From: Cinnamomum chago
Lineage: Eukaryota > Streptophyta > Magnoliopsida > Laurales > Lauraceae
Direction: 5' to 3'
Assembly: GCA_038049695.1 (NCBI GenBank)
Contig: CP142453.1
Location: 115,484,001-115,548,000, forward strand
Length of the DNA: 64,000 nt
Part shown: positions 1-10,825 of the stretch, piece after piece
Numbering within the stretch: position 1 is the stretch's first letter
Layout: each line of letters opens with the position of its first letter
Made by a program: the position numbers and the translations under genes
Notes under the pieces: model-generated
The model's input: the letters and a program-made list of their open reading frames with translations, nothing else
The model's database searches: none
What the model was told of the DNA's origin: nothing

Positions 1-89
1 CCAATACCATCTCTTCTCACCGGTACAAAAGTTAGTCGAAGCCTATCCCAACTAGTACATGCATCAAGAACGGCTCCTTACCTAAGTAG

Positions 90-200
90 TAAGGAGCGTC
101 TGTTCTTTTCTACCTGCTCGAGGTTTAAACCCCGAGTACACATCTTAGGTAAGGAGCGTCTGTTCTTTCCTACCTGCTCGGGGTTTAAACCCCGAGTACA
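90..200. repeat. Direct repeat, two 50-bp copies
   Basis: Positions 90-139 and 151-200 are nearly identical 50-bp copies, each ending in a GTTTAAACCCCGAG-type palindrome. No coding potential. Looks like a short duplication inside a degraded repeat; no family recognised. Confidence 0.6.
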
Positions 201-204
201 TCAC

Positions 205-338
205 ATCTTCCTACTTGTGTTGACTCCTTCAATACTTGTGCGGGCCTCCTTCTCGCTTGAGCGGGCTACATTCCCGTGTGTATGCGGGCTCTCTCTTGGG
301 TCCCAGCTCCCTTGGCCGAGGTAAAAAAAAAAAAAAAA
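205..338 (+). repeat. SINE-like tail copy ending in poly(A)
   Basis: The stretch carries repeated short motifs of the form cTTGTGCGGG / GTGTATGCGGG followed by GGGCTCTCTCTTGGG and a 16-nt A run at about 322-338. The same body motifs occur inverted at 525-715 and again at 15585-15840, where a tRNA-like head is visible. I read this as a 5'-truncated copy of one tRNA-derived SINE family. No target duplication was found. Confidence 0.45.
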
Positions 339-524
339 CTTGTACACGCATCATATGTATGATTCGATCAAGTCCCATGCCTAAATATTGGAATGGGCCC
401 AATCCATTAGTGGAATTGGACCCACCTGTCTTTCATTTTTCGCGGGACAATCTATTCAGACCTTTAACGGACATGTCATGGCCAATCCATTCAGTTTTTC
501 CTTTTTCTATTTAACTTTTTCGTA

Positions 525-715
525 ACCCAGTAAAGGGAGCTAAGACCTAAGAGAGAGCCCGCACACATACGGGTAGACAGTCCGCACAAGTGGGAAGAAA
601 GCCCGCACAAGTGAAAAAGGAGCCCACACAAGTGGAAAGAAGTGGCATACCCATGGTTTGAACCTTGCTTAGCAAGGTGAGAACTGCTGCCACTTACCAA
701 TGAGAACGGCTAGTC
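525..715 (-). repeat. tRNA-derived SINE copy, inverted relative to 205-338
   Basis: Read on the - strand, this has a B-box-like GGTTCAAACC (about 655-665) followed by repeated CACTTGTGCGGG motifs and GGGCTCTCTCTTAGG. It is the same body as the + strand copy at 205-338, so the two form an inverted pair about 190 bp apart. The A-box is weak. Confidence 0.45.
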
Positions 716-738
716 CATTCAGTTGGAAACAAAATCGT

Positions 739-1310
739 GGGTTTGGCTCAGTCCATTGGGATTAAATATAAGCCCATACCATTGCAAAGTGGGCTGGCCA
801 ATCTTGCCTAAACTTATCATGGGTAGTAACTATATGGGAAGATATTACATCAACATGGATGAGGTATTTCTACAAAATAAAAAAAAGGAAGAGATATCTC
901 TTTATAAGGAGAGTTTAAAACAAAAACAAAAATAAAAACAAACAAACAAACACAGGAGTTATTTTTGGAAAGTTATCCCAAACAGAATTCCTCTGTTGAA
1001 ATGTCGGCCAATTTCTTTTTCAAAGCGACAAATCAAGTCAACAATATGCAAATTTCTTTTTCTGGATTCCTATGAAGAACAGAAGAAGGCATAGTTGAAA
1101 AATCCCAACTTAAAATTGAAAAATCACACCTTAAAATTTAAACTTTAAAGGTCACAACTAACAACCATCAATCGAATACAACCAAAATAAAAATAAAAAA
1201 AGCTCACACCTCAAAAGTCAAAACCATCCACGAAAGTAAAATCAACAATTATGTGTGAGAAAAGAGAGCGCCAAAAATATGTTTAGCCCCAAAACACGGT
1301 TACCTAGGTC
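739..1310. other. AT-rich spacer, no gene seen
   Basis: Short A-rich simple stretches (for example around 918-955) and stop codons in all frames. No family recognised. Confidence 0.5.
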
Positions 1311-1324
1311 ACTTGGAAGGCCTT

Positions 1325-1512
1325 TATATATATATTTATTTATTTATTTGCTATCAGAGGGTTTTCAACGCTTTACGCTAGACTAATTCCTTCGGACTAA
1401 GAGGGAAGCCGGATAAACTCCCATATAGCTCCAGTGTGGTGGTGCAGTTTCGAACCTACAACTTTCGGGTGCAAACTGGGGTCCTAAGCCAACTGAGATA
1501 CCCTTTGGGGTT
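1325..1512 (-). mobile_element. tRNA-derived SINE with 14-bp target duplication
   Basis: On the - strand there is an A-box-like TATCTCAGTTGG (about 1483-1494) and a B-box-like GGTTCGAAAC (about 1449-1460). The body ends in a (TAAA)n/(TA)n tail at 1325-1352. Flanks are ACTTGGAAGGCCTT (1311-1324) and ACTTGAAAGGCCTT (1513-1526), a 14-bp duplication with one mismatch, typical of LINE-mobilised SINEs. It is about 188 bp long. A related copy lies at 2531-2698. Confidence 0.8.
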
Positions 1513-1526
1513 ACTTGAAAGGCCTT

Positions 1527-2516
1527 GGAGCTACTGATTGTTTATTACTAATAATTTACAGTTTTATTTGGGAATGATTAGCGTATTAATTTCATGTAGT
1601 TGTGCCTACCTAAAATTCCGAGGTATGTATCAGCAAGGCACAAAATCAAATTAATATATTACTAAGACATACATTGGAGCTTTAGGTAGGCAAAACTATT
1701 GGTTTTCTAACCTATTAATTTCATTTGGGCACTATTAGTTTTGCCTACCTTAAAAACACGATCACAAGTAAAATGTGAAATTTCACTTTGATTCTTAATT
1801 TTATCATTTTTTATTTTACATACAATCAATCTTACTTTAATTCTTATTTTAATTTTTTTTTTTTACATGTAATCAATCTAATTATGAGCCCAACTCTGAT
1901 TTGAGTAATTCTTTGCCTAAAATAGATGCAAAGAACAACTATTTTTTTATAGTTTTAGATGTGAACTTTAGAGATGGACTTATTGTATGTGACACAAATT
2001 AATTAGTTCATCAAACTTGTGGAACTAAGATTTTGAGTTAGACAAGCTGAGAAGCAATTAAAATAACCAACTCTAATGATATATTTTTTTTTAAATCAAG
2101 CTATGTGTTCAGTTAGAAAGTGCAAATTCGAACGCAAATTAATTGAATTGAGAATTAGGCAACCATAACCCAAAACATGTTTTCACAACATGACTTCCCC
2201 CAAGTTTGCTAGTCTAGTCTTAAAAAAAAAACCAATATTCTAATCTCACCTAATGGCTTTTCTAAGAAAGGTTTTGCAAGTCAAGCTTGTCATTGACTCC
2301 GAAAGTTATCACAAAGAGTGGGAGAAGTTTACTAGAAGGAAAGAGGAAGATAAAGATAAGCATGAAAAAAGTATACCAGCAAAGAAAGAGACATTTTATT
2401 CTAGCATGGAGACGACATATTCATATAATTACCAAAATGTACACGTGAGAAGAGCTAATTACAATTTCATCAAACCATGCATATGGGTCAATAATGGTGG
2501 CATCCAAAGAAGCTCC
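1527..2516. other. AT-rich spacer, no recognisable gene
   Basis: Low-complexity AT-rich DNA. A 91-codon open frame at 2253-2528 (+) is lysine- and glutamate-rich, but shows no family signature and runs into the SINE target duplication. I do not call it a gene. Confidence 0.45.
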
Positions 2517-2530
2517 AAGGATGTATAATG

Positions 2531-2698
2531 CCCCCCCCCCCCGCCCCCCCAATTTTGGAGTGGACTGGACTCATCCTTTGATGACAAAGAGAAGCCAAGT
2601 AAACTCTCATGTAACTCAACTTTAATAGTGCAGTTTTAAATCTACAACCTCCGAATGCAAATCGTGATCATAAACCTACCGAGCTATCCCTTATGGTT
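2531..2698 (-). mobile_element. SINE related to 1325-1512, with a G-rich 3' end
   Basis: The body matches the SINE at 1325-1512 in order: an A-box-like GATAGCTCGGTAGG region near 2675-2690, a decayed B-box near 2632-2645, then a shared segment resembling GAGTTTACTTGGCTTC. The flanks AAGGATGTATAATG (2517-2530) and AAAGATGTATAATG (2699-2712) form a 14-bp duplication with one mismatch. On the - strand the element ends in a G run broken by one C (the C tract at 2531-2550) instead of A- or T-rich sequence. Confidence 0.7.
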
Positions 2699-2969
2699 AA
2701 AGATGTATAATGTAGTTGATGAATTCATTGATATGGATTTGAGTCAGTTTATCCAAGCCCTCTTTGTCACTTTAAAGTGATAAATCGCAATGGTCGCATT
2801 TATAAGGAAGATCCAAACTTTTCTTCCTATAGGTTATTCAAGTGACTACTTTACTTTTTCTTAATAATAAAAAAAAAAGTGACTGTTTTTCTCATTACAT
2901 TAGAAAAAAAAAAAAAAAAACGTACAACCCAATTTATTTTCACTTCATCCTGAAATTTTATAATTATTA

Positions 2970-3175
2970 TTTTTTCTAACGAAGGTGTCCGGCCTCTTCA
3001 AGAACCGACCATTCCCTTGAGCACATGAAATCCCTATTTCTCCCACGCACCAAATAACCCAGGCTTTTGCCTAGGCAAGCGACCCCGAGGAGAGAGGGTG
3101 AGATCAAAATCACGACATCCGGCTCTTAAGCCGTATTCCCAGCAAACTATGCTTCCTTTGGGGGTTTTCCAATAA
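2970..3175 (-). repeat. SINE-like repeat
   Basis: On the - strand the order is GAAGCATAGTTTGCTGGGAA (A-box-like), then GATGTCGTGATTTTGATCTC (decayed B-box-like), a body, and an end in GACACCTTCGTTAGAAAAAA. The layout is that of a tRNA-derived SINE with an A-rich tail, but the promoter boxes are poor and no duplication is visible. Confidence 0.4.
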
Positions 3176-4936
3176 ATTAGTGACTGGAGTAGCATTTTGC
3201 ATTTTAACAGCCAGTTCTTGAAGCATGCTCGAAGCATGTGTGTTGATGTTAAATGAAATTGAGAAAATATGAACTAAAAAGCAAATAAGGTTTTTATGAA
3301 AGGAGGACCAAAGCAAGTTTGGGAAGCTTGTAACTTTAAGTGAAAATAGTGCCTTTAAAAAGATAAAGATGGACAAAAGGTGGAACCTATTTGCATGGTG
3401 TGCCCCACTCATAACAGTCCTACATTGATCAATGTACCTGGAACTAAATCCCATTTAGGAATCACCCCAGACAACATCGCGGTCGTGTGGGTTCCACCTT
3501 GATGCCTAATAGCAAGGAAATAAATGGGTTTGGATGTGGATCAGGGGTACTTCACATTTTCAATACAATCAAATGATCTTGGCCTTAACTTTTATGGCAT
3601 GTCTATTTACAGGTATGGTAAAATAAAGGTGAAATAAATGTCACATACATTAATATAAATATGAAATAAAATATATTGTGAAATAATGTTTATGGTTACT
3701 TTGTATAAGGTAAAATAAAATAAGAGAAAGTGGTAAAGTAGTTGGTTTTTGCCTTGAATTAATTTACTTTACCATACTTAACCTTCAGTTTTATAGAAGT
3801 GAAAAAAGTGACTTCCCGTAAAATTATTGGTGAAAAAAGTTGTGGCTGGTGTTTATTTTTCTCACCCAACATGACAAAGAGAGAAAAAGTGACCAGTGAG
3901 TTAACCTTCACCTGTACGTTACTGCTTGCTAAACATGCCTATTATTGTGACAAAATTCATTATAATTTAGTAGCAATTCATCATGTAGCTAGGTTTATCG
4001 TGACAAGATTCAACGGTGGATTAGCTCATCGGGAAAAAATTAATGATAATAACGTCTAATGTTCAAGTTGTGTAAATTATGAGCCATGCTAATTTAAGTA
4101 CAATATGAAGGAAATGAGTCAATCATAGTTGACCTTGTTAGTATGTGAGAAAGGAAAGGGTAGCAGTTGGGGGTGTTCTATAATCCTATTTTGTTCTATT
4201 TCTTGAATCAAAATTGATTTTCAAAAACCAACAAATCAATCATCAAATGTGCAATTTTTTAATGGCCATTAAAATACTTGGTTTTTATCGTGGACATATG
4301 TGGACAAGGTAAGATCCCACACTGTGAACCTCTATATATATATATATACACATATATATATTAGTTGTGGAAGGCAGACTAATGTAAAAAACTTCATTTA
4401 AGGACCTATATATTAGTTTGGAAGATGTTTGGATATATTAATTGTTGAAAGTAGACTAATACACTGTTATTCGGTTGAAAGAAATCCCTTTTTGGGTTTT
4501 GGGTTGAATGATACCCCCATTTTTAGAAAAAAGAAAAAAGAAGTTGGAACCATCTCTTTCAATGAAACCGAGCTCTGACTTAGGAAAATAGGTTCCGAAG
4601 GAAAAAAAAGGTTCCTATCCAAAATCGGATCTACCTTTGTGAAATGGTTCCAGTTTTGGGTCTAGTATGATTTCGGTTCATAATCAACCCATCTGTATCT
4701 CTACTTGTAGATCAAATAGCCGGCACTCATAAGAGAGAGAAATTAGAGTACACGTCGTGATTTAATGATGAAAGCTAGCACTCCTCTAGCTCAGTTTACA
4801 TGTCATCAGTGCCTATACAATTACGGAAGACATCTCCTTTGGAAATGGTTAAATCTGCCCTTCTCGTTAATTCTTTCATACTTTTTTTTTCTTCTTCTAG
4901 TCTTCATGCCGCTAAGTTTCTCACCGGTATAATCTC
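3176..4936. other. Spacer with a degenerate inverted-repeat element near 3597-3790
   Basis: Segments TATGGTAAAATAAA (about 3614) and its imperfect inverse TTTACTTTACCATA (about 3763-3776) suggest a decayed Tourist-type MITE. A (TA)n run sits near 4330-4360. No gene seen. Confidence 0.35.
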
Positions 4937-4939
4937 TCA

Positions 4940-6748
4940 GGGCATGTTTGTGTAACACTTTTTCGAGGAAAAGTGTGTGATTTTCCGTGGAAAATCCAAT
5001 TTTCCTATGTTTGGTGTAGAGAAATTCCATGGAAACAGTTTCCATCCTAGTCAGCATTTTCTTTGAAAAGTGAGGAAATGTATTTCTGATGGGGGGCATA
5101 GGAATTGCTTTTCCACATAAAACTCATGATAAGTATTTAAGATCATTTCCACACTGTTTTCTCTACCCCAACCAAACCCTATTTTTGTTCTTCACTTCCT
5201 GGAGCAGACCGATCTTCGTCATCCACAAAAAACCTGTCTCGAGTCGCCGATCTACACCGGGTATGCTCTCCCCCCCCCCCCCCCCCCCCCGTCTGTCTCT
5301 CTCTCACCTCCCCTGTTGTGAGCTCTCTTTTCTCAATCTGTGGTAACAAAGGAAGTTCGTTGAGCTCCCCATCAACGACCTGTTCAGTTCATCCATAGCC
5401 TATGAACCAATCCTACTGTCTCATTCATTCCTCTTTATCCACTCAACCAAACGAACGTCGACGAACCGGCCTCAGGCCACTCCAAGCCAAATACCCCTTC
5501 TTCTCCCTGTCTCCACCAACGCCGGCCAACTACCTTCGTAACTTAGAACCTGAATGTTTGGTGGTCGTGTTAACTTTTTCTCCGTTTTGGTCTTTTGGGG
5601 GTATTGGGGTCAATCTTTCTCATGATATGATTATGGGGATAAATGGGTTTTTAGCTTTTACTACTTGGTATTGCTACCTTCGTGACCTTTGGTGGCCACT
5701 GTAGTGATGGGAGGCGACACTTAAGGGGGTGGGTCTGTGTTGGATTCTAGGTAATGTGAGCTGGCGAGGCATGTGTGTAAGTCAGAGGGATTGCTCAGGT
5801 AGATTTGCTAAGGGACGGATTTGGAATGGTCAACCCGTTTTGGTTTGGGATTTATTTTCCCAGTTTTCTCTACATGATATTAGAACACCCCTGCAAATCA
5901 GCCAATGAGAAGACCCCAGATCCACATCTCTTCAATTCCTACAAAAATCCCTCCATTTTTATTCCTTTCTTCCAACTATATATACCTATACCTTCAATGC
6001 AATTTTACAACAACCCCACAAAACACAAAGACACTCCACTCTCTTCTACTATTCTTTTAGCTCATGGAGAGAAACCCAAGGTGTGGAGTGTTCCCAGCAT
6101 GATGGGTTGATTTAATTGACCTGTTTGTGAAGTCTATTTCTACCATCTTATTGTCTTAAAACAGATTTGCAATGCATTTAGTAGGTTTGGAAGCTACTTT
6201 TTCCATATCTGATTCAACCCACATAAAGATGAAAAGGGGCTGATTTGAAGTAGACATTCGCCTCTGATTTAAATTAGTTGAGCTCTCAGCATGATGGATT
6301 GATTTAATTTATAAGTTGAATCGATACATTAAGGCTCAGCCTGTTGAGAGGCAGTAGGTTTCTTCATTGTTTCTTTCTTCTGCCCTCATCTTACTGTTTC
6401 TATTATTATTTTTTTTCAAACAACAATGTTTGAGCCATTAGATATGGTGCTCGTGTTGCTTTATTTTGGAGCCATTAGATATGGTGTTCTATATTGATTT
6501 GGAACCTAATTTGAGTGAATTAATTTTTTTATGGGTTTCAAATGGGATGATGTTAATTAGTTTTTTTATGGGTTTTCAAATGGGATGATGTTAATCCATG
6601 AGTCCAATTGAATTGCAGTTTATGGGAATTGAATCCATTATTATGTGTGGATCCTATTGAATCCTTTTTTGATGTTATTCAATGAATGCAACTCTATATC
6701 CATTTAACGGATATATTCTAATATGTATCGTCCGGCTAATTTGTAGGA
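4940..6748. other. Harbinger 5' noncoding region
   Basis: Holds the left subterminal repeats, a C run near 5271-5290, and short direct repeats near 6432-6490 (GAGCCATTAGATATGGTG twice) and 6516-6597 (two roughly 40-bp copies). No conserved protein is seen; open frames of 85-101 codons here have no recognisable features. Confidence 0.5.
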
Positions 6749-7725
6749 ATGGGAGATCAAAACTTAAATGATAATTCCGATGTCTTAGCAAAGAATTTGA
6801 AATGGACCCCATCCCATGATGAGAAGCTCATCGAAGTCATGGTAGATCAATGCCGGGAGGGTCGTGGTATTAAGGGAGGTTTCACATGCGAAGGATGGAA
6901 CATATTGACACGGAACATGAAATCTGAATTTGGTGAATCATTTACCAAGGATAAGCTTAAGAATAGATTTAAGACTTTGAAGAAAACATATGCAAGCATG
7001 AAAGCCATGTTGGATCTTAGCAGATTCGATTGGGATGATACTAGAAAAATGGTCACTGCTGAACCTGAAGTCTGGAAACAATATTTGGCGGTGAGTCATA
7101 TCCCATAAGTCTAATAAAAGCTTATTTATTAACATAGTGATACAAAAACTTATTAAAAATATGAATGATTTATACTTATTTGCAGGCACACCCTAAAGCC
7201 ATTCAATATAAGGGCAAGAGCTTGCCGGACTGGGCATCCTTGGCCATCATCTTTGGGGATAGTGTGGCAGATGGTAGGGATGGGTTTGCAAGCAATGATC
7301 CTGAGCCAATGGAAGCAGAAGCGGATGATGACATAGGGTTGACACAAGCTGATGAAATGGAGAATGTATTTGAAAATGGACTAGAAGATAATGATGTATC
7401 GGTAGGCAATACAAGGAAACAACAATTTAGTTCTATATCGACCTCTCGTCATACTGCAAAAAATCGTGCCAATACGGGTCAGGTTATAATTGGGGCAGTT
7501 GAGACTATCGCAAATGGATTTTCTGAATATGCTAACAAACGTTCTAAAGAACGTCCATCTGTTGATAAGTGCATCAGCAACCTAGCTGAGCTTGGACTCC
7601 CAAGTGGTTTATACTACAAAGCACTCCGTCTTTTGGAGAACGAAAGAAAGGCTGAATTTTTTGTGGCATTGCCTCCAATGGATCGTGAGGGTTGGGTAAT
7701 GGATCAACTTGGATTTGAGTATTGA
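6749..7725 (+). CDS. Harbinger Myb/SANT-like DNA-binding protein (transposon accessory ORF)
   Basis: Two exons, 6749-7090 and 7186-7725, join in phase 0 with a GTGAGT donor and a TTTGCAG acceptor, giving 293 aa. The N-terminal half (about residues 18-112) is a Myb/SANT-like domain. It shows the spaced tryptophans of WTPSHDEKLIEVM, EGWNIL, FDWDD and VWKQYL, and a central KLKNRFKTLKKTY basic helix. Exon 2 begins AHPKAIQYKGKSLPDW, the extension usual in plant Harbinger companion proteins, followed by an acidic linker. In characterised PIF/Harbinger elements this second protein binds DNA and brings the transposase to the nucleus and the element ends; that role is inferred here. It lies about 430 bp upstream of, and collinear with, the transposase. 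No disabling change seen. Confidence 0.85.
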
Positions 7726-8152
7726 AGGATACTTCTAATGGTTTGAAGATATTTTGGAATTCAGAGTAGTCGGAATTATTTTGACACAAGCTCTAATTGT
7801 CATAGTTGACATATATAATTGTCAATAGCTCTAATTTTGAATTTTCAATAGCTTGACTTTTGAAATTGTCAATAGCTCTAATTTTGAATAGTTATAGTTG
7901 ACATATAGAACTGACAATAGCTTTACTCTTGGAATTGTCATAGTTGACTTATGGACCTTAAAGAATGTTTTGAAACTGAAATGTAATTGTTGCTATATGA
8001 ATATGACAAAGTTTAACTTTGATATGTCATAGTGTTTTAATTATTTGGCAATCTTTTCCATTTGAGATGTCGTTGCTTATATTTTATTCATGAGCATAAT
8101 TTTATATCATTTCACTTAATTATGGTGTTGCAGATCCTTACTTTGTTTCAAA
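7726..8152. repeat. Spacer between the Harbinger genes with short tandem repeats
   Basis: Between about 7795 and 7950 the motifs TCATAGTTGACATAT and TGTCAATAGCTCTAATTTTG recur several times in an imperfect tandem arrangement. It probably contains the 3' end of the first gene and the promoter of the second. Confidence 0.5.
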
Positions 8153-9483
8153 ATGGATGAGGATATGGAATTCTTTTATTTCTGTGCCCAGTCTCTAGCT
8201 CTTATTTGCATCCTTGGATACTACTATTCATATGGTTATAGGGATAGGGTCCATGACTCTATCCTAAGTGGTGATTCTTTTGTTAATGAATTACTAATTG
8301 GACATGAACGTAGTTGCTTTGATTTGTTACGGGTGAGCAAAGGATGCTATATAAATCTATCCAATGAGTTAAGAGAAAGAGGTTTACTAGCAGACTCACG
8401 AAATGTTACGGTGGAGGAACAAGTTGCGATATTTTTGTTCACCATAGCTCATAATGAGCGCAATCGAGTGATGCAAAATAGATTCCAACACTCCGGTGAG
8501 ACTATTAGCAGGTACTTCAACAGAGTTTTGAGTGCAATTTTGCACCTTTCTCCTCATTATATTAAGCCCGCAGGAAGTGATACTCCATTGGAAATTGCTA
8601 CGAATCCTACATTCTACCCTTACTTGAAGGTAAACTTTATTATCATTTATATAACTTTGTTCATTAAACTTTGTTAGAGATGTTATAATAAACTTAAATA
8701 TAACTTGTTTACCATTAGGATTGTATCGGAGCAATTGACGGCACACATATACCGGCATGGGTTCGTTTAGAAGACCAGGTGCGTTACCGAAACAGGAAGG
8801 GGTTCCTATCACAAAATGTAATGGCTGTTGTCTCCCTTGACATGAAATTTCAATATGTATTCGCTGGCTGGGAAGGCTCGGCGTCTGACTCAAAAGTTTT
8901 GCAAGATGCGTTGTCAAGACCATATAATAGGCTTCAAGTTCCAACGGGTAAATGTGAAACCTTATATGTTATATTTAATTAATATTCTCAAATTTCCATT
9001 TAAATTTGAAAATGTTTTTTTATAGGCAAATTCTACTTGGTGGATGGGGGTTATGCGAACACCCGTGGATTTGTTGCACCTTATCGGGGCATTCGCTATC
9101 ATCTGAAAGAGTGGTCAACGACACAAGCTGTGAGGCCCCACCCTTGGTGGGCCCTCTAATTGCTATTTTATAGACTAATTTATGCTAATCTATGTTAATT
9201 ATTGGTTAATTATTGCTAATTACTACTAATCTTTGCTAATCTTTGCTAATCTTGGCTAATTACCATTTATTTGTGCTAATTAGGGGTTGATAGAGAGATT
9301 AGTTAGATTTTCCTAAGTTAGTTAGATTAGCTTAGTGGGTTAGTATTTTTAATTTGTTGGGTGTTTGTGTTTAACCTAGGCTATTAGTGCTTGTTAGGTC
9401 CTTAATAGGGTTTAATTAATTAATTAAGATTGGGTTAGTGCAAAAGGTGCCCCTCTCTAGAAGCTTCTTACCAAAAGACAAGC

Positions 9484-9506
9484 TTACCCCTAACCCTAAC
9501 CCTAAC
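9484..9506 (+). repeat. Interstitial telomere-like repeat (CCCTAA)n
   Basis: About three consecutive CCCTAA units, the plant telomere motif, inside the U3-like part of the solo LTR. Too short to be evidence of a chromosome end. Confidence 0.6.
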
Positions 9507-10456
9507 CACATGGAAATCCTAAGGCTAATTTGGTCCTTAATCACTCCCCCTTAAACCTATAAAACCATCTCTTATCCCAAGATAAACCCTAATCCCTAGA
9601 TCAGCCCCCATCCCAAGAAAACCTCCAGCAACTACTTCATTCCCATTGCCTCTCTTCCCCTCCTTCCATTTCTAACTTCCTCTCCTACGTTGAGCTAAGC
9701 TTGGTTGCTGAAACTCCATCTTGGTGATACTGCTGCTGTGCTCTTCCTCTTCTTCACTTCAGCTGGAGCAGCCACCCCCCCTTCATCTTCTTATTTCCCC
9801 TCTCCTTTCCTCTCATTTTCCCTGCCTACTGGAACCATTTCTCTGCTGGAACCTCAGCTGGGAGCAGCAGCGATTTCTCCTTCTTACTGTTGAGCTGGAA
9901 CCAATACTCAGCTGGGACTTTCCTCTTGAAACTACTGCAGCTGCTTCTTCCTTCTCCCTGTTTCCCCTCTTATTTCTCCACCTGAACTATTGTTACTGAG
10001 CTGGAAAATCCTTGGAAGCCTTGCTACTGCTGCTGCTACTACTGATTTCTGCTGTGTCATCATCTTCTTCTCCTTCCTCTGCATTTCAGCTGGAAACTGG
10101 GTTCTCTTCTATTGATTTCTTTCTCTCTACAATCCTCTCTCTCTCAAGCTAAAAGGCAAGTGCATCATACTGATAACTTAGGATGTGTGTTTTCTTTTGT
10201 GATTCCATTAGTTTTCAGTTCATAATATGTTCAGTTAAGTCTAGTTTGCATATGAGCTCTGTTTTGTGTCTATGGATGGAAAGGTCACTGATGGATGGGG
10301 GTTTTCACCCCCCATTTGGAAGATCAGTGGGCCACAAGGTGTTAATGGATGGGATTTGGAGTTAATTGATGTTTGGAGATGATTTGGTGAAGTTTGGGAC
10401 TGATTGGAAGTGATTTGGTAGAAAAACGGGTTGAAATGGAGAAAACCTGAAAACTG

Positions 10457-10825
10457 GTCTCAGTGCATGGCCGAGACCAGTGCATGGCCGAGCTCAATGC
10501 AGGACCGAGATCAGTGCATGGCCGAGACCAGTGTTGGCCGAGCTCAGTGCAGGACCGAGCTCAGTGCAGGACCGAGCTCAGTGCATGGCCGAGACCAGTG
10601 TTGGCCGAGCTCAGTGCTGGACCGAGCTCAGTGCATGGCCGAGCTCAGTGCAGGACCGAGCTCAGTGCAGGACCGAGCTCAGTGCATGGCCGAGACCAGT
10701 GTTGACCGAGCTCAGTGCTGGACCGAGCTCAGTGCATCGCCGAGCTCAGTGCAGGACCGAGCTCAGTGCATGGCCGAGACCAGTGTTGGCCGAGCTCAGT
10801 GCTGGACCGAGCTCAGTGACTGGAA
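10457..10825 (+). repeat. 17-bp minisatellite in the solo LTR
   Basis: About twenty-two units of CAGTGCAKGRCCGAGMY type, mostly 17 bp with some 16-bp variants (CAGTGTTGGCCGAGCT). The unit alternates between CATGG, CAGGA and CTGGA forms in a higher-order pattern. Because 17 is not a multiple of 3, the array leaves long open frames in several frames (for example 10431-10847); these are artefacts. Confidence 0.9.

Noticed and set aside
2253..2528. 91-codon open frame with a basic/acidic composition
   Set aside because: No recognisable family, no splice context, and it ends in a SINE target duplication.
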